Source: Porphyromonadaceae bacterium UBA7087 (GTDB lineage Bacteria; Bacteroidota; Bacteroidia; Bacteroidales; Muribaculaceae). Taken from it: 20,273 nt of DNA. The DNA lies in contig DKYZ01000106.1 in assembly GCA_002493515.1 (NCBI GenBank), positions 1 through 20,273 on the forward strand. Direction: 5' to 3'. Below the pieces are notes generated by a model. The model worked only from the letters and a program-made list of their open reading frames with translations. It did not search any database and had not been told where the DNA came from. This document shows, piece after piece, positions 8,524 through 16,483 of this stretch (positions are counted from its first letter, which is position 1; every line of letters starts with the position of its first letter). The position numbers were made by a program, and so were the translations under genes.

Positions 8524-8952
8524 TTACTGCGGATTCTGGTTTGTCAGCATCCGTGTCGATTCCAGTATGGGCAGGTTGCTCTCTGTCGGAACGTAGATCA
8601 CGGTCTTGTCGCTGAGGTCTGACTGCTGGCGCACCCACAGATACTGGATATAGGTCGGCGTGATGCTGCCGTTTTCTATGCGGATGGCCTCGGCCGCACC
8701 TTTGGCGCGCTCGATCTCTGCCTGCGCGTTGAGCTTCTCGGCCTCAAGATTGGCCTTCGCCTCCTCGATCTTGATCTTGCGGTTCTGCTCGGCCTTGGCG
8801 AACTCGGCCTTCCCCTCCATCTCCTGGCTCCATACGTTATACCAGGGCCGGATGAAGGCCATGGCCACTATCAGGAGCACTATTGCTCCTACACCTATGA
8901 CCGCTCCTTTCACGAGCTTGGGGGTGATGTTGTTGTAGTTGTTGTTGTACAT
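8524..8952 (-). CDS. Small membrane-anchored coiled-coil protein (SPFH-tail-like)
   Basis: A 142-residue protein with an Asn/Tyr-rich N-terminus (MYNNNYNN), one strong membrane helix at about 15-34, a charged Ala/Glu/Lys-rich coiled coil at about 41-92 (EEAKANLEAEKLNAQAEIERAKGAAEA) and a conserved-looking C-terminal segment (YIQYLWVRQQ, VIYVPTESNLPILE). The coiled coil plus tail closely resembles the C-terminal half of prohibitin/SPFH (band 7) proteins, but the SPFH domain itself is absent. It may be a membrane scaffold or an oligomerising partner of the calcium pump, which is the next gene. Function is unknown. It has its own well-matched promoter 50-80 bases upstream. Confidence 0.75.
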   Translation of the reverse strand: MYNNNYNNITPKLVKGAVIGVGAIVLLIVAMAFIRPWYNVWSQEMEGKAEFAKAEQNRKIKIEEAKANLEAEKLNAQAEIERAKGAAEAIRIENGSITPTYIQYLWVRQQSDLSDKTVIYVPTESNLPILESTRMLTNQNPQ

Positions 8953-9003
8953 GGGTATTGGTCTTTTTTAAGTTTGGGATTTATACTCGGAAGAGAGGAT
9001 GTG

Positions 9004-9035
9004 CAAAGTTAACGTAAAGTGTCATTAAGAGCAAA
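9004..9035 (-). promoter_or_regulatory. Promoter of the coiled-coil protein / calcium ATPase unit
   Basis: On the minus strand TTTG (plus 9032-9035) is followed after 20 bases by TAACTTTG (plus 9004-9011), a full match to the Bacteroidetes promoter pattern. The predicted start point lies about 45 bases before the ATG at 8952. Confidence 0.75.
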
Positions 9036-9043
9036 ATCAACAG

Positions 9044-9092
9044 AATATTTCAGCCGTATGCAGTCCGGGACTGATATCCCGGCTGAAATATT
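9044..9092 (-). terminator. Hairpin downstream of the Ter operon
   Basis: AATATTTCAGCCG (9044-9056) pairs perfectly with CGGCTGAAATATT (9080-9092), a 13-bp stem. Its 23-base loop can itself fold, with AGTCC opposite GGACT. It begins 17 bases after the stop of the last Ter-operon gene and lies just upstream of the next promoter, the expected place for a terminator. No T-run follows. The loop shares a 16-base segment with the hairpin at 5781-5816, with one difference. Confidence 0.6.
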
Positions 9093-9108
9093 GCAATCTT
9101 CATTCGGC

Positions 9109-10527
9109 TCAAAGATTCTTCCATCGGCGGTATAGCTCTGATTCCAGAAGAGGGACTGCCTTGTCGCTGTCAATCTGCTCGACTCTCACAAGCGACTGCT
9201 CTACATGAACGCCGAAGACTCCGTCTTTGTTTTTCGTGACGTTGTAGTCATCAGGATTATAAAGCCCATGCTGCCCCTTGATGGAGCGCCGCAGACAGCT
9301 GAAGATGGGACGTCGTATCTCGGGCACACGCAGGTCGGGCGCCATGTCGCTCTCACCCCCCATCATTCCGTATATCATGGCATAGCGCCGCTGCATCCTC
9401 TCCATCCTGCGGTTGTAACGCTCCAGAGAGCCGGCTCTCCCCGGAGGATTGAAGTCAAGTCCTTCGCCCCCCTGGCAGAGCAGCAGGGCGTATAGGGCGC
9501 GCTCCCTGCGGTGCATTCCCTGGGCCTTGGCGTCTATGTCCGGAAATGAGATCTCGTCACGGTAGGGGTTGATGACGATGCGGCTGCGTATGTCGCGGTG
9601 AATCAGGAAGATATCGAGCAGCTGCTTGTAGAATCCGTGGAAATGAAACTGGCTGTCACGTTCCTCCGAGGTCTTGACTATATATAAGTCGCTGGGAAGC
9701 ATGTCGCAGAATCGGTCTACAAACATTCTGACTCCGGTGGTGATATTCTCGTCGGCCTCTATCTTCAGATAGTTGGCATACGGGGTCTCACCGACGTAGC
9801 TTGTGCCGATTTTCACAAGAATGGCCGGGTAAGTGTCGCGGAGGTCAGCGATGCCGCATTTGTTGCAGAGGAGGTCTTTGCAGAATGCCCCGGTGGTCAT
9901 TTCCAACAGGGAGCTGTAGGCCGTATCGAGTCCGTCCGGGCTCAGATTGGGTGCCAGGAACGAGAGTATGCCCCGTATTATCCCCGGGTCCGTCCGGCGG
10001 TAATGGGCTATAATGGAGGGTATGTATACAAAATGGAAGCCGGCAAGCTGTAGCTCCTTGTAGATAGTGCGGTAGTCTTTCACTATTGCCTCGTTGACCA
10101 TGGTGTCGAAATCGCTCTCCACATAAAGCGCGGTCGCCACGTCGATGTTGAAGTTTGCCTTGGGGATAGAGATGACGTCAGCCCGGAATGGATGAGAACT
10201 TTCGAGCACCATTGTCAGGGCGATAATCACCAGGGCCTCGGCATGGGCGCAGAAGCCGTCGCTGATTGTCATCGACCGGCAGTCGCCCAGCAGGTCTTCA
10301 CGCAGGCCCTGCTCTTCGGCGCTGCATATCGTCTCCACAGCCTCGGCGAAGGATACACCCTGCGCCTCTGTCATGGCCTCGCGGTCGATTGAATATTTCT
10401 CGCACAGTCTTTCCCAGCAGTCCATCTCGCCGGTGTCGATGATGCGGTCTGCCTTTATCAGGTCGGAGAATATTCGCGCTATCGATATTTTCTGTCGTTT
10501 TGTCATATGGTTCTCTTTTGAATTCAT
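9109..10527 (-). CDS. TerB-like domain protein with long uncharacterised C-terminus
   Basis: A 472-residue soluble protein. Residues 14-115 look like a TerB/DjlA-N-type helical domain: IFSDLIKADRIIDTGEMD followed by MTISDGFCAHAEALVIIAL, placing acidic residues (D27, D31, E34, D90, E97) where TerB proteins use them for metal binding. The remaining 350 residues match nothing I recognise with confidence. A middle part contains CNKCGI and PAILVKIGTSYVGETPY. The last 130 residues (RRERALYALLLCQGGEGL ... YNVTKNKDGVFGVHVEQSL) have a helical-then-beta look reminiscent of a Bacteroidetes accessory domain. It is the last gene of the Ter operon, 28 bases after the kinase. Start taken at the first ATG; MTKRQ at 10506 is also possible. 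Standalone TerB is about 150 residues, so this is a large fusion. Confidence 0.7.
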   Translation of the reverse strand: MNSKENHMTKRQKISIARIFSDLIKADRIIDTGEMDCWERLCEKYSIDREAMTEAQGVSFAEAVETICSAEEQGLREDLLGDCRSMTISDGFCAHAEALVIIALTMVLESSHPFRADVISIPKANFNIDVATALYVESDFDTMVNEAIVKDYRTIYKELQLAGFHFVYIPSIIAHYRRTDPGIIRGILSFLAPNLSPDGLDTAYSSLLEMTTGAFCKDLLCNKCGIADLRDTYPAILVKIGTSYVGETPYANYLKIEADENITTGVRMFVDRFCDMLPSDLYIVKTSEERDSQFHFHGFYKQLLDIFLIHRDIRSRIVINPYRDEISFPDIDAKAQGMHRRERALYALLLCQGGEGLDFNPPGRAGSLERYNRRMERMQRRYAMIYGMMGGESDMAPDLRVPEIRRPIFSCLRRSIKGQHGLYNPDDYNVTKNKDGVFGVHVEQSLVRVEQIDSDKAVPLLESELYRRWKNL

Positions 10528-10555
10528 TGTGGGGTGGGGGGGGGTGCCAGAGGCG

Positions 10556-12037
10556 TCAATTGTTGACGACCTGGACCAGTATCAGCCTTCCTCCGTCCGC
10601 GCCCGAGAGCAATATCTTGCGTCCCTCTGTAAGCTCCACATATTCTCCCGGCTTGATCTGGCGTTTGGGCTGCGTCGTCACGTCCCACATGTCGTCGAGT
10701 CGCCGGTTTATCAGTATCCAGTGGCCGTTGTGGAAGTGGAAGTCACCCACAGGCTTCTTGTCTTCCGGCTTCGTGCGTTCGTTGGGGGTGATGAAGCGGT
10801 TGACGTGCCACATGTAGAGCGACTGCTTGTCGTATACCATCAGACGGTAGTTTTCCGGAAGGAATTTTCCGTGGGAAGGGGAGTAGTAGAGGTTGAGCAC
10901 CGGCAGCTGCCCGTGATATTCCCGTCCGCAGAAAGGACACCGGGGCTTGGTGGTGTTGTCGAATACGAACCATCCTGCCTCGCAGTCGGGATTCTGGCAG
11001 GGCTGGATGAGGTCGGTTGTCTTTACCAGGGCGAGTTCCCATTCGTCGGCGGTAGGGCGCTTCGAGGGGTCATGCAGCCCGTCGATGAAGGCACGGTCGA
11101 AAAGCTCCTTCAGATAGGGGCCGCATATTGTGTACGGCCGTTTCGCCACATCTCCCTGGGGAAGCTCGCTCGGGGCGAGGTTCTGTATCTTGGGCCGGTT
11201 GCTCTTGTCGGTGGGATGCTCGATGAAGAGTGCCTTCTCTCCCATGGAGAGCTCCTCGTCGCGCGCTGTGTCAAGGTCGTTCACCTTCCCTCCGCGCAGC
11301 GGGTGTCGGTTGAGCAGATACATGTAGATCAGCACGGCCAGGGCATGGCGGTCGGTCTGGATGCTCGGCAGCTTCTTCGCCGGGTCTCCGATTTTCATTG
11401 AGCGGGTCTGGAGCACCTCCGGCGCGATGAAGTCGGGTGTGCCGACCACGTCCGGCGGATATTTGCCCGGCACCACCAGCCCGTCGATGTCGATTACCGC
11501 CGCCCGTCCGCTCTCAGGGTCCACGAGCACATTCTTGTATGACAGGTCGCTGTGGGCGAGCCCGGCCGCGTGAAGCCTTCTGACCGCCCTCGCTATCTGC
11601 AGACACATATGCACATGGCTAAGCCACGTTCCTTTCTCCTCACGCTTGAGGAATTTATTGCGGAGCTTGGCCGAGGCAAACCATTTCCCCTCCTTCTCCT
11701 TCCCCTTGAACATTCCGTCTTTGAAGAAGAAATGTTTCTGATATGCCGGGCACACTATGCCAAGCTTCCCGTTCCATTCCACCATCTTTGTGGGCCAGCA
11801 GAAGAGATTCTCCCAATAGTCGCCTCCTACCTGCCCGAAAATCCGCTCGCGGTATTTCCCCACGATATTCTGAAGACGGTCGCGCGAGTTGGCATCCTGG
11901 GGCTGCCGGAAGAACCCCACGACATACGATTTGTCGGGACTGAAGTATACATCCTTCATCGCTCCGCTGCCTATCACCTCGTCTACAAACTCGACGGGCG
12001 TCCCGTCAGTCGCCGTTAGTTTTATTGTCTGTGCCAT
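10556..12037 (-). CDS. Ser/Thr protein kinase-like protein of the TerY-P triad, with zinc ribbon
   Basis: A 493-residue kinase-like protein. Visible motifs are a glycine-rich loop (GSGAMKDVY, 23-31), a catalytic loop HSDLSYKN (162-169, with the D and N of HRDxxxxN), a metal-binding DIDG (183-186, a variant DFG), and TPDFIAPE (200-207) matching the APE motif. The usual VAIK lysine is not obvious: the strand reads SYVVGFFRQ, so K36 or R44 may substitute, or activity may be altered. After the kinase lobe, CQNPDC (347-352) and CPFC (367-370) form a probable zinc ribbon, followed by a beta-rich C-terminal region of about 110 residues ending in LILVQVVNN that may be a recognition domain. It starts 10 bases after the PP2C gene. 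With TerY-type vWA and PP2C it forms the known triad of Ter systems. Confidence 0.82.
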   Translation of the reverse strand: MAQTIKLTATDGTPVEFVDEVIGSGAMKDVYFSPDKSYVVGFFRQPQDANSRDRLQNIVGKYRERIFGQVGGDYWENLFCWPTKMVEWNGKLGIVCPAYQKHFFFKDGMFKGKEKEGKWFASAKLRNKFLKREEKGTWLSHVHMCLQIARAVRRLHAAGLAHSDLSYKNVLVDPESGRAAVIDIDGLVVPGKYPPDVVGTPDFIAPEVLQTRSMKIGDPAKKLPSIQTDRHALAVLIYMYLLNRHPLRGGKVNDLDTARDEELSMGEKALFIEHPTDKSNRPKIQNLAPSELPQGDVAKRPYTICGPYLKELFDRAFIDGLHDPSKRPTADEWELALVKTTDLIQPCQNPDCEAGWFVFDNTTKPRCPFCGREYHGQLPVLNLYYSPSHGKFLPENYRLMVYDKQSLYMWHVNRFITPNERTKPEDKKPVGDFHFHNGHWILINRRLDDMWDVTTQPKRQIKPGEYVELTEGRKILLSGADGGRLILVQVVNN

Positions 12038-12047
12038 GGGATTGGGT

Positions 12048-13496
12048 TTAATAAAGGATTGCTATCGTGCGGTCGTCGTGGTTGCCCGGGCTCCAGAAGT
12101 CGAGCCAGCCAAGCAGCTGCTCTGCCGCCTTCTCGTTGTCGTCGCTTAGCTCGACCCCTCCGATTCCGTCCTCCGGAAAACCGCTCCGGAGATGTTCGCT
12201 GAATTCCTTCCACTTCCCGAAGTCGTTGAGGTTGCGGTCGGTCTCGAACATCGGGTCGGACACTCCGTCGCTCATCAGATAGAGCGCTGTGAAATCATCC
12301 ACTATCGTCATCCTGACGCGCTTGCTCACCACATCCTTATCGCGGAATATCTCGGGCATCGTCAGGAAGCGGGTCTGTCCGGAAAACTCACCTTCGTCTG
12401 GTGTCCCGAGCAGTTTGATTATCTTCTTCTTATCGTCATAGAGACACATCGCGCCGTCGCCCACCCAGAAAGAGGCAATGAACCATCCGAAGTCGAACCG
12501 CTTGCAAATGGCGAACATCAGCGTCGTGGCGAAGTCCTTCAGTCTCGCCTCCCCGTTAAGCTCCGCTGTCTGCTTCACTGCATTGTGGGCTTTCTTTGCC
12601 CCTCCATATATTATGTCGATCACATGCTTTGTGAGGACAGTGCGCTTTTCGGTGTTTTCGCGGTCGTTGCCGAATGCATGGATGGCCTCCTCGAAATCGG
12701 GATTGTCGGCAAGCAGCTCGATGCAGTGGTCGGCCACGGTGTCGCAGCCCACCCGCGACCCCATGCGCGAGAATTTAGCCGAGCCGGCGCCGTCAGCCAC
12801 AGCCATAACATACCAGTCGGATTCGGGACAATGATGTACCCGGAAATCATCGTCTCTCGCTTTCCCCTCCTGGGCATGGCTTCGTCCGCGCTGGCTCGCC
12901 GCCACGATATCCTTCCGGGGCAGTCCGTCGGCTCCGGCCTCCACTTTCACGTATTCCGATGCCATGTCAGGCTTGAAATATGGGATATTCGGATCTGTCG
13001 GCTTGTTTTTCCACAGTTCCCTCGGATTGGGGTTGAAGGCGATGGGTATGGATAGCTCGGAAGCTGGCTCTCCGTCCACTGTCTCGTATCTCAGCCGAAG
13101 CACATAGTCGCCCGCCTTGGCCGGCATTCCGGTGAGAGAGCAATTTCCGTCTTCGCTCATTGAGAAATTCAGACCGAGCTCCCCGGCTCCGGCAATATCC
13201 ACGTTTCTTATGCGGTCGGCAGGGAGCCTGAAGCATGCCGCATACTGTTTCCTGACGGTTCCGTTGGGGAAACGCAACCCCAGATTCCTTATCTCGTTTT
13301 CTATTATCAGTCTTTGGTTCATACGTAATTCGGTGAAATCCTTCCAGAGCGAGCCCATGGCCCATCTCAGGAAAGTGTCTTTCTGTGAGTCTGGGATACC
13401 TATTCCGCTCATTGCTTTCTCTATCGCGGCGGAATTCCCTTCCGCATGTCTCGCGCGGGAGAGCCTTTGGCTCATCTGCCGGTCTTTTCTGTCCAT
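12048..13496 (-). CDS. PP2C-type protein phosphatase with N-terminal Ig-like domain
   Basis: A 482-residue protein. The C-terminal half is a PP2C (PPM) phosphatase of the PP2C_2 sort. It has SQRGRSHAQEGKARDDDF (201-218) in place of the first metal motif, VADGAGSAKFSRMGS (233-247) for DGxGG, WVGDGAMCLY later, LMSDGVSDP, and a terminal DDRTIAILY supplying the last metal aspartate. The N-terminal part has a helical segment (1-75) and a beta region at about 80-155 containing LTGMPAKAGDYVLRLRYETVDG, which resembles putative Ig / cadherin-like repeats. It would remove phosphate from Ser/Thr residues, most likely on targets of the adjacent kinase. It lies 10 bases after the TerY-like gene and 10 bases before the kinase, so co-translation at fixed ratio is likely. 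Confidence 0.85.
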   Translation of the reverse strand: MDRKDRQMSQRLSRARHAEGNSAAIEKAMSGIGIPDSQKDTFLRWAMGSLWKDFTELRMNQRLIIENEIRNLGLRFPNGTVRKQYAACFRLPADRIRNVDIAGAGELGLNFSMSEDGNCSLTGMPAKAGDYVLRLRYETVDGEPASELSIPIAFNPNPRELWKNKPTDPNIPYFKPDMASEYVKVEAGADGLPRKDIVAASQRGRSHAQEGKARDDDFRVHHCPESDWYVMAVADGAGSAKFSRMGSRVGCDTVADHCIELLADNPDFEEAIHAFGNDRENTEKRTVLTKHVIDIIYGGAKKAHNAVKQTAELNGEARLKDFATTLMFAICKRFDFGWFIASFWVGDGAMCLYDDKKKIIKLLGTPDEGEFSGQTRFLTMPEIFRDKDVVSKRVRMTIVDDFTALYLMSDGVSDPMFETDRNLNDFGKWKEFSEHLRSGFPEDGIGGVELSDDNEKAAEQLLGWLDFWSPGNHDDRTIAILY

Positions 13497-13506
13497 GGTG
13501 TCGCTG

Positions 13507-14571
13507 TTATCCTATTGTTCTGGTTATGTCGATGCCTCCCGACGCTATGTTGCCTAACTCACCCTGCATTCCGCACCACGGGCATCGGGTGCCCGCGCCG
13601 TCGCCTACGCAGAAAATGTTGCCGCACTCGCAGACCACGACCCCTAACTGGTTGCCGCAGCAGGGGCACGTCGGCACCCCTCTCAGTGTTTCGGTGTTGA
13701 CCGATGCCTTCCCCTCGGTCGACATGGCGGCGTATTTCTCGCGGTCGATGGGATAGGCCCCGAGCAGACGGTATATGCGCCGGGCGTAGAGTTCCGGCCC
13801 CGGCGGTTCCTCGCCGGGCGTCCGCTTTCCGTATTTCACCAGGTAGTCCTGCTGCGTGTTGGAGCAGCGTCCGTGGAGCACGACGAAATTCTCGTCTACC
13901 TTCTGCGGGAGTATGGCTCCCCCGGGCACCTCCACAATGGCCTTCTCGAGGTTGATGCCGCTCGTCGGAGCCAGTTTCAGCTCGGAGTTCCCCTGTTCGT
14001 TTACCGACTCGCTGGTGTTCTTTATCGAGGCTGTCACCCACTTGAAGAATTTCCGGAATGACTCTGCATCGGTCTCTTTCAGCACCAGGACATTCTCTGT
14101 CAGCTGGGCGAGGGTCAGGGTGTCGACATCATCTCCCAGTGATATCGCCACAAGGTTGCAGTGGCTTCGGTAGCGCTCGTTCCAGCGTCTGAACGCCTTC
14201 TGGCAGCTGTCGGTGGGATTGCCGTCGGTGAATAGGAAGATTATCGGTTTCCAGTCTCCCTTCACTTCCAGGGTGGTCTTCTGTATGGATTGGTCAAGCT
14301 CGTCCATCAGGTAGTCGAGGGCCGCTCCCAGGAAGGTGCCCCCGCCGATGGGGAAGATTGGCGGATAGAACTTGTAAAGCTCCGTCAGCGGGGAGAGGGT
14401 AGCCGGGCGTCCGGCGAAGGCGATGATGGAGACGAAGGCTGTCTCGAGCGCGTAGGGGTCTACACGAAGCTCCTGGATGATGGTGCGCATTCCGCGCTCC
14501 ACCTCCTCTATGGGTGTGCCTGCCATAGACTCGGATACGTCTACGAGAAAATAGATTGGTAGTCTGCGCAT
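13507..14571 (-). CDS. TerY-like vWA protein with C-terminal zinc ribbon
   Basis: A 354-residue cytoplasmic protein. Residues 1-190 form a von Willebrand A domain with an intact MIDAS metal site: DVSES (D11, S13, S15), T79 in GGGTFLG and TDG (D116). It starts MRRLPIY, shared with the two small vWA genes upstream in the operon. Unlike them it continues with a beta-rich middle segment and a cysteine-rich C-terminus: CPCC (302-305), CEC (314-316), C321 and CPWC (330-333), resembling the TerY-C metal-binding domain. In Ter systems TerY acts with a kinase and a PP2C phosphatase, exactly the two genes that follow. It probably serves as the metal-dependent scaffold that presents substrates to them (inference). 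No signal peptide or membrane segment is seen. Confidence 0.83.
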   Translation of the reverse strand: MRRLPIYFLVDVSESMAGTPIEEVERGMRTIIQELRVDPYALETAFVSIIAFAGRPATLSPLTELYKFYPPIFPIGGGTFLGAALDYLMDELDQSIQKTTLEVKGDWKPIIFLFTDGNPTDSCQKAFRRWNERYRSHCNLVAISLGDDVDTLTLAQLTENVLVLKETDAESFRKFFKWVTASIKNTSESVNEQGNSELKLAPTSGINLEKAIVEVPGGAILPQKVDENFVVLHGRCSNTQQDYLVKYGKRTPGEEPPGPELYARRIYRLLGAYPIDREKYAAMSTEGKASVNTETLRGVPTCPCCGNQLGVVVCECGNIFCVGDGAGTRCPWCGMQGELGNIASGGIDITRTIG

Positions 14572-14602
14572 GGTCTGTGGATGTCTGATAGGTTGGGGTG
14601 GG

Positions 14603-16471
14603 TCAGTTGGTAAGGAATTTGTTGTCCGTCGTCAGTTTCTGCCGTGGGGCGTGGATGACGTCGGTGTAGATCTCGAAGATGGCGTTGAGCGTGAACCGGC
14701 AGTCGGCCTCGTCGTCGCGCATGGCGCCCATCCTGGCGAGAAGCGGCTCATACCGGTCGGTGATGTAGGTGGCGTTGATGAGGTCTACCACCTTCCTCAG
14801 CTCGGCATGGGCAAGAGTGAAGTCGCCGGCGGCGAATACGTCGCGGTAGCCGGCGAGTGTGTGGCAGAGGAAATCGCGTGTGGAGCGGTTCTCCTCATTG
14901 AGGCGGGCGAACGTGATGAAATCGTCGCAGCGTGGATTGGAGAGGCATGGCTGTCGCCCTGCGGCATGTGCATCCGGTTGCCGGGAGCCTCTGCTGCCTG
15001 GCCGCGGGGCGCCGTTGGCGAGACGCAGCTTGTTGAGGAAGAGGAAAATCGAGTTGTCGGAGATGATGTCGCTGTAGGCTATCTCCTTTGTCAGGAAGAG
15101 CCCCTGCATGCTCTTTGCGCGGCTCAGGGCCACGTATAGCTGCCCTGGCGCGAAGATATGGCTCTCGAGGTCGATTATCACCTTGTCGTAGGTCTGTCCC
15201 TGCGATTTGTGGATGGTGAAGGCATACGCCGGCTTGACGGGATACTGGGTGGTGCGCTGGATCAGCTCGCCTCGTGTGAGCCTGTGTTTGCGCGTGTCGT
15301 ATCTCATCTCGAAGCGGTCTTCGTTAAGCTGCGAGTTCTTATAGAAATCCCTGGGATTGGGACATTCTATCATCTCGCCTGAGTCGAGCCGGATGGTGAA
15401 ATATTCCCCGTTGAAGTGAATCACTTTCCCCGTCTCCCCGTTGTTGTATCCATAGCGCCGGCTGCTTTTGGTCAGCATCACCCGTGCCCCTTTCTTGACG
15501 GTCAGGATTCCGTCGTATTGCGAAGGGAGCACCACCGGCTCGATGTCGCTGTCGCCGGGAAGCTCGCTGTGGCTGAGTTCTGCATAGCCCTTGCCGTCGC
15601 GTAGCCTGATCTTGTATCTGGCCTCCAGCCTGAAGGCCTCTCCCGGCAGCTCCTCTATCTTGCGGGTGTTGACGTTTTTCACCTCCTCGTTCGACGAGGC
15701 GATGTAGATGGCGTCGTCCGGCAGCTCCGTGCTCACCCGGGAGTTCAGGCCGTCGAGCAGCTCGATTTTCCTCTCCGGGGAAAGGGGCTCGCGGAAGGCG
15801 TCGAGAAAGCTTACGAAGGTCGGGTCGTTGAGCTGGCGGTATGACTTTGTGAGCTCGAAGAGCCGCACGTCGTTCAGGTTGTCCTGTATCGTGTGGCTGT
15901 TGAAGAAATAGATGCCGCCGTATTCCTGGCGGAGATATTGCTCCACGGCGGTGTCGTTGACCACCGGCGGAAGCTGGAAAAGGTCGCCTACCACCACAAT
16001 CGGCAGGCCGCCGAAGGGGCGGTCGCTCTTGAGGCCGAGCCGGCAGATGCGGTCCATCATCTCGAAGGTGTCGGCCCTCACCATTGATATCTCGTCTATC
16101 ACGAGCATCGAAACTCCGCTGAGCTGCACCGCCGTCTGAGCCACCTTTGCCTCTGTCAGCGCGTCCGGGTTCTGGAACCCCTCCTCCAGCTGGTCAAACG
16201 AGCTCCAGAAGTAGGAGTGGATGGTGCGTGCTTTCTTATAGAGCGTGGCGGCGAGGTTGGTGGGCACCAGCACCTGGCAGCCGGCGACGCTCTTCTCTAT
16301 CTGGCGTATGAGGTAGGTCTTGCCGCATCCGGCCTTGCCGTGTACGAAAGTGATGCCCGACGGCCTGTTGCGCAGATAGTCAAGCACGTCCTGCTGCGTG
16401 GAGCCTACTGGCTCCACATGCTCGGCGGGAGCCTGGTCCGGGGTGTTTCTGTTGTCGTCGTTTGTGCTCAT
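14603..16471 (-). CDS. PIF1/RecD-like superfamily 1 DNA helicase
   Basis: A 622-residue ATP-dependent helicase. From the ATG at 16471 the motifs are Walker A GKAGCGKT (45-52), Walker B VIDE (124-127), motif III GDLFQLPP (162-169), TKSYRQ (motif IV region), the UvrD-C-like TIHKSQGQT (419-427) and VALSRAK (447-453). The TIHKSQGQT-VALSRAK ending is typical of PIF1 and RecD-type 5'-to-3' helicases. After the helicase core a basic, proline/glycine-rich linker (about 485-512) leads to a helical tail of about 110 residues that I do not recognise. An in-frame TTG at 16477 would add two residues. It sits between AIM24 and TerY genes in the Ter operon, 12 bases after the former. This suggests a DNA-repair or DNA-targeting output for the system. 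Confidence 0.85.
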   Translation of the reverse strand: MSTNDDNRNTPDQAPAEHVEPVGSTQQDVLDYLRNRPSGITFVHGKAGCGKTYLIRQIEKSVAGCQVLVPTNLAATLYKKARTIHSYFWSSFDQLEEGFQNPDALTEAKVAQTAVQLSGVSMLVIDEISMVRADTFEMMDRICRLGLKSDRPFGGLPIVVVGDLFQLPPVVNDTAVEQYLRQEYGGIYFFNSHTIQDNLNDVRLFELTKSYRQLNDPTFVSFLDAFREPLSPERKIELLDGLNSRVSTELPDDAIYIASSNEEVKNVNTRKIEELPGEAFRLEARYKIRLRDGKGYAELSHSELPGDSDIEPVVLPSQYDGILTVKKGARVMLTKSSRRYGYNNGETGKVIHFNGEYFTIRLDSGEMIECPNPRDFYKNSQLNEDRFEMRYDTRKHRLTRGELIQRTTQYPVKPAYAFTIHKSQGQTYDKVIIDLESHIFAPGQLYVALSRAKSMQGLFLTKEIAYSDIISDNSIFLFLNKLRLANGAPRPGSRGSRQPDAHAAGRQPCLSNPRCDDFITFARLNEENRSTRDFLCHTLAGYRDVFAAGDFTLAHAELRKVVDLINATYITDRYEPLLARMGAMRDDEADCRFTLNAIFEIYTDVIHAPRQKLTTDNKFLTN

Positions 16472-16483
16472 TCTCAAGCGGTA

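Noticed and set aside
10373..11401. 342-residue plus-strand open frame across the TerB-like and kinase genes
   Set aside because: It crosses two well-supported minus-strand genes and their gap and shows no recognisable motifs.
12192..13055. 287-residue plus-strand open frame opposite the PP2C gene
   Set aside because: Antisense to clear phosphatase motifs; no domain content.
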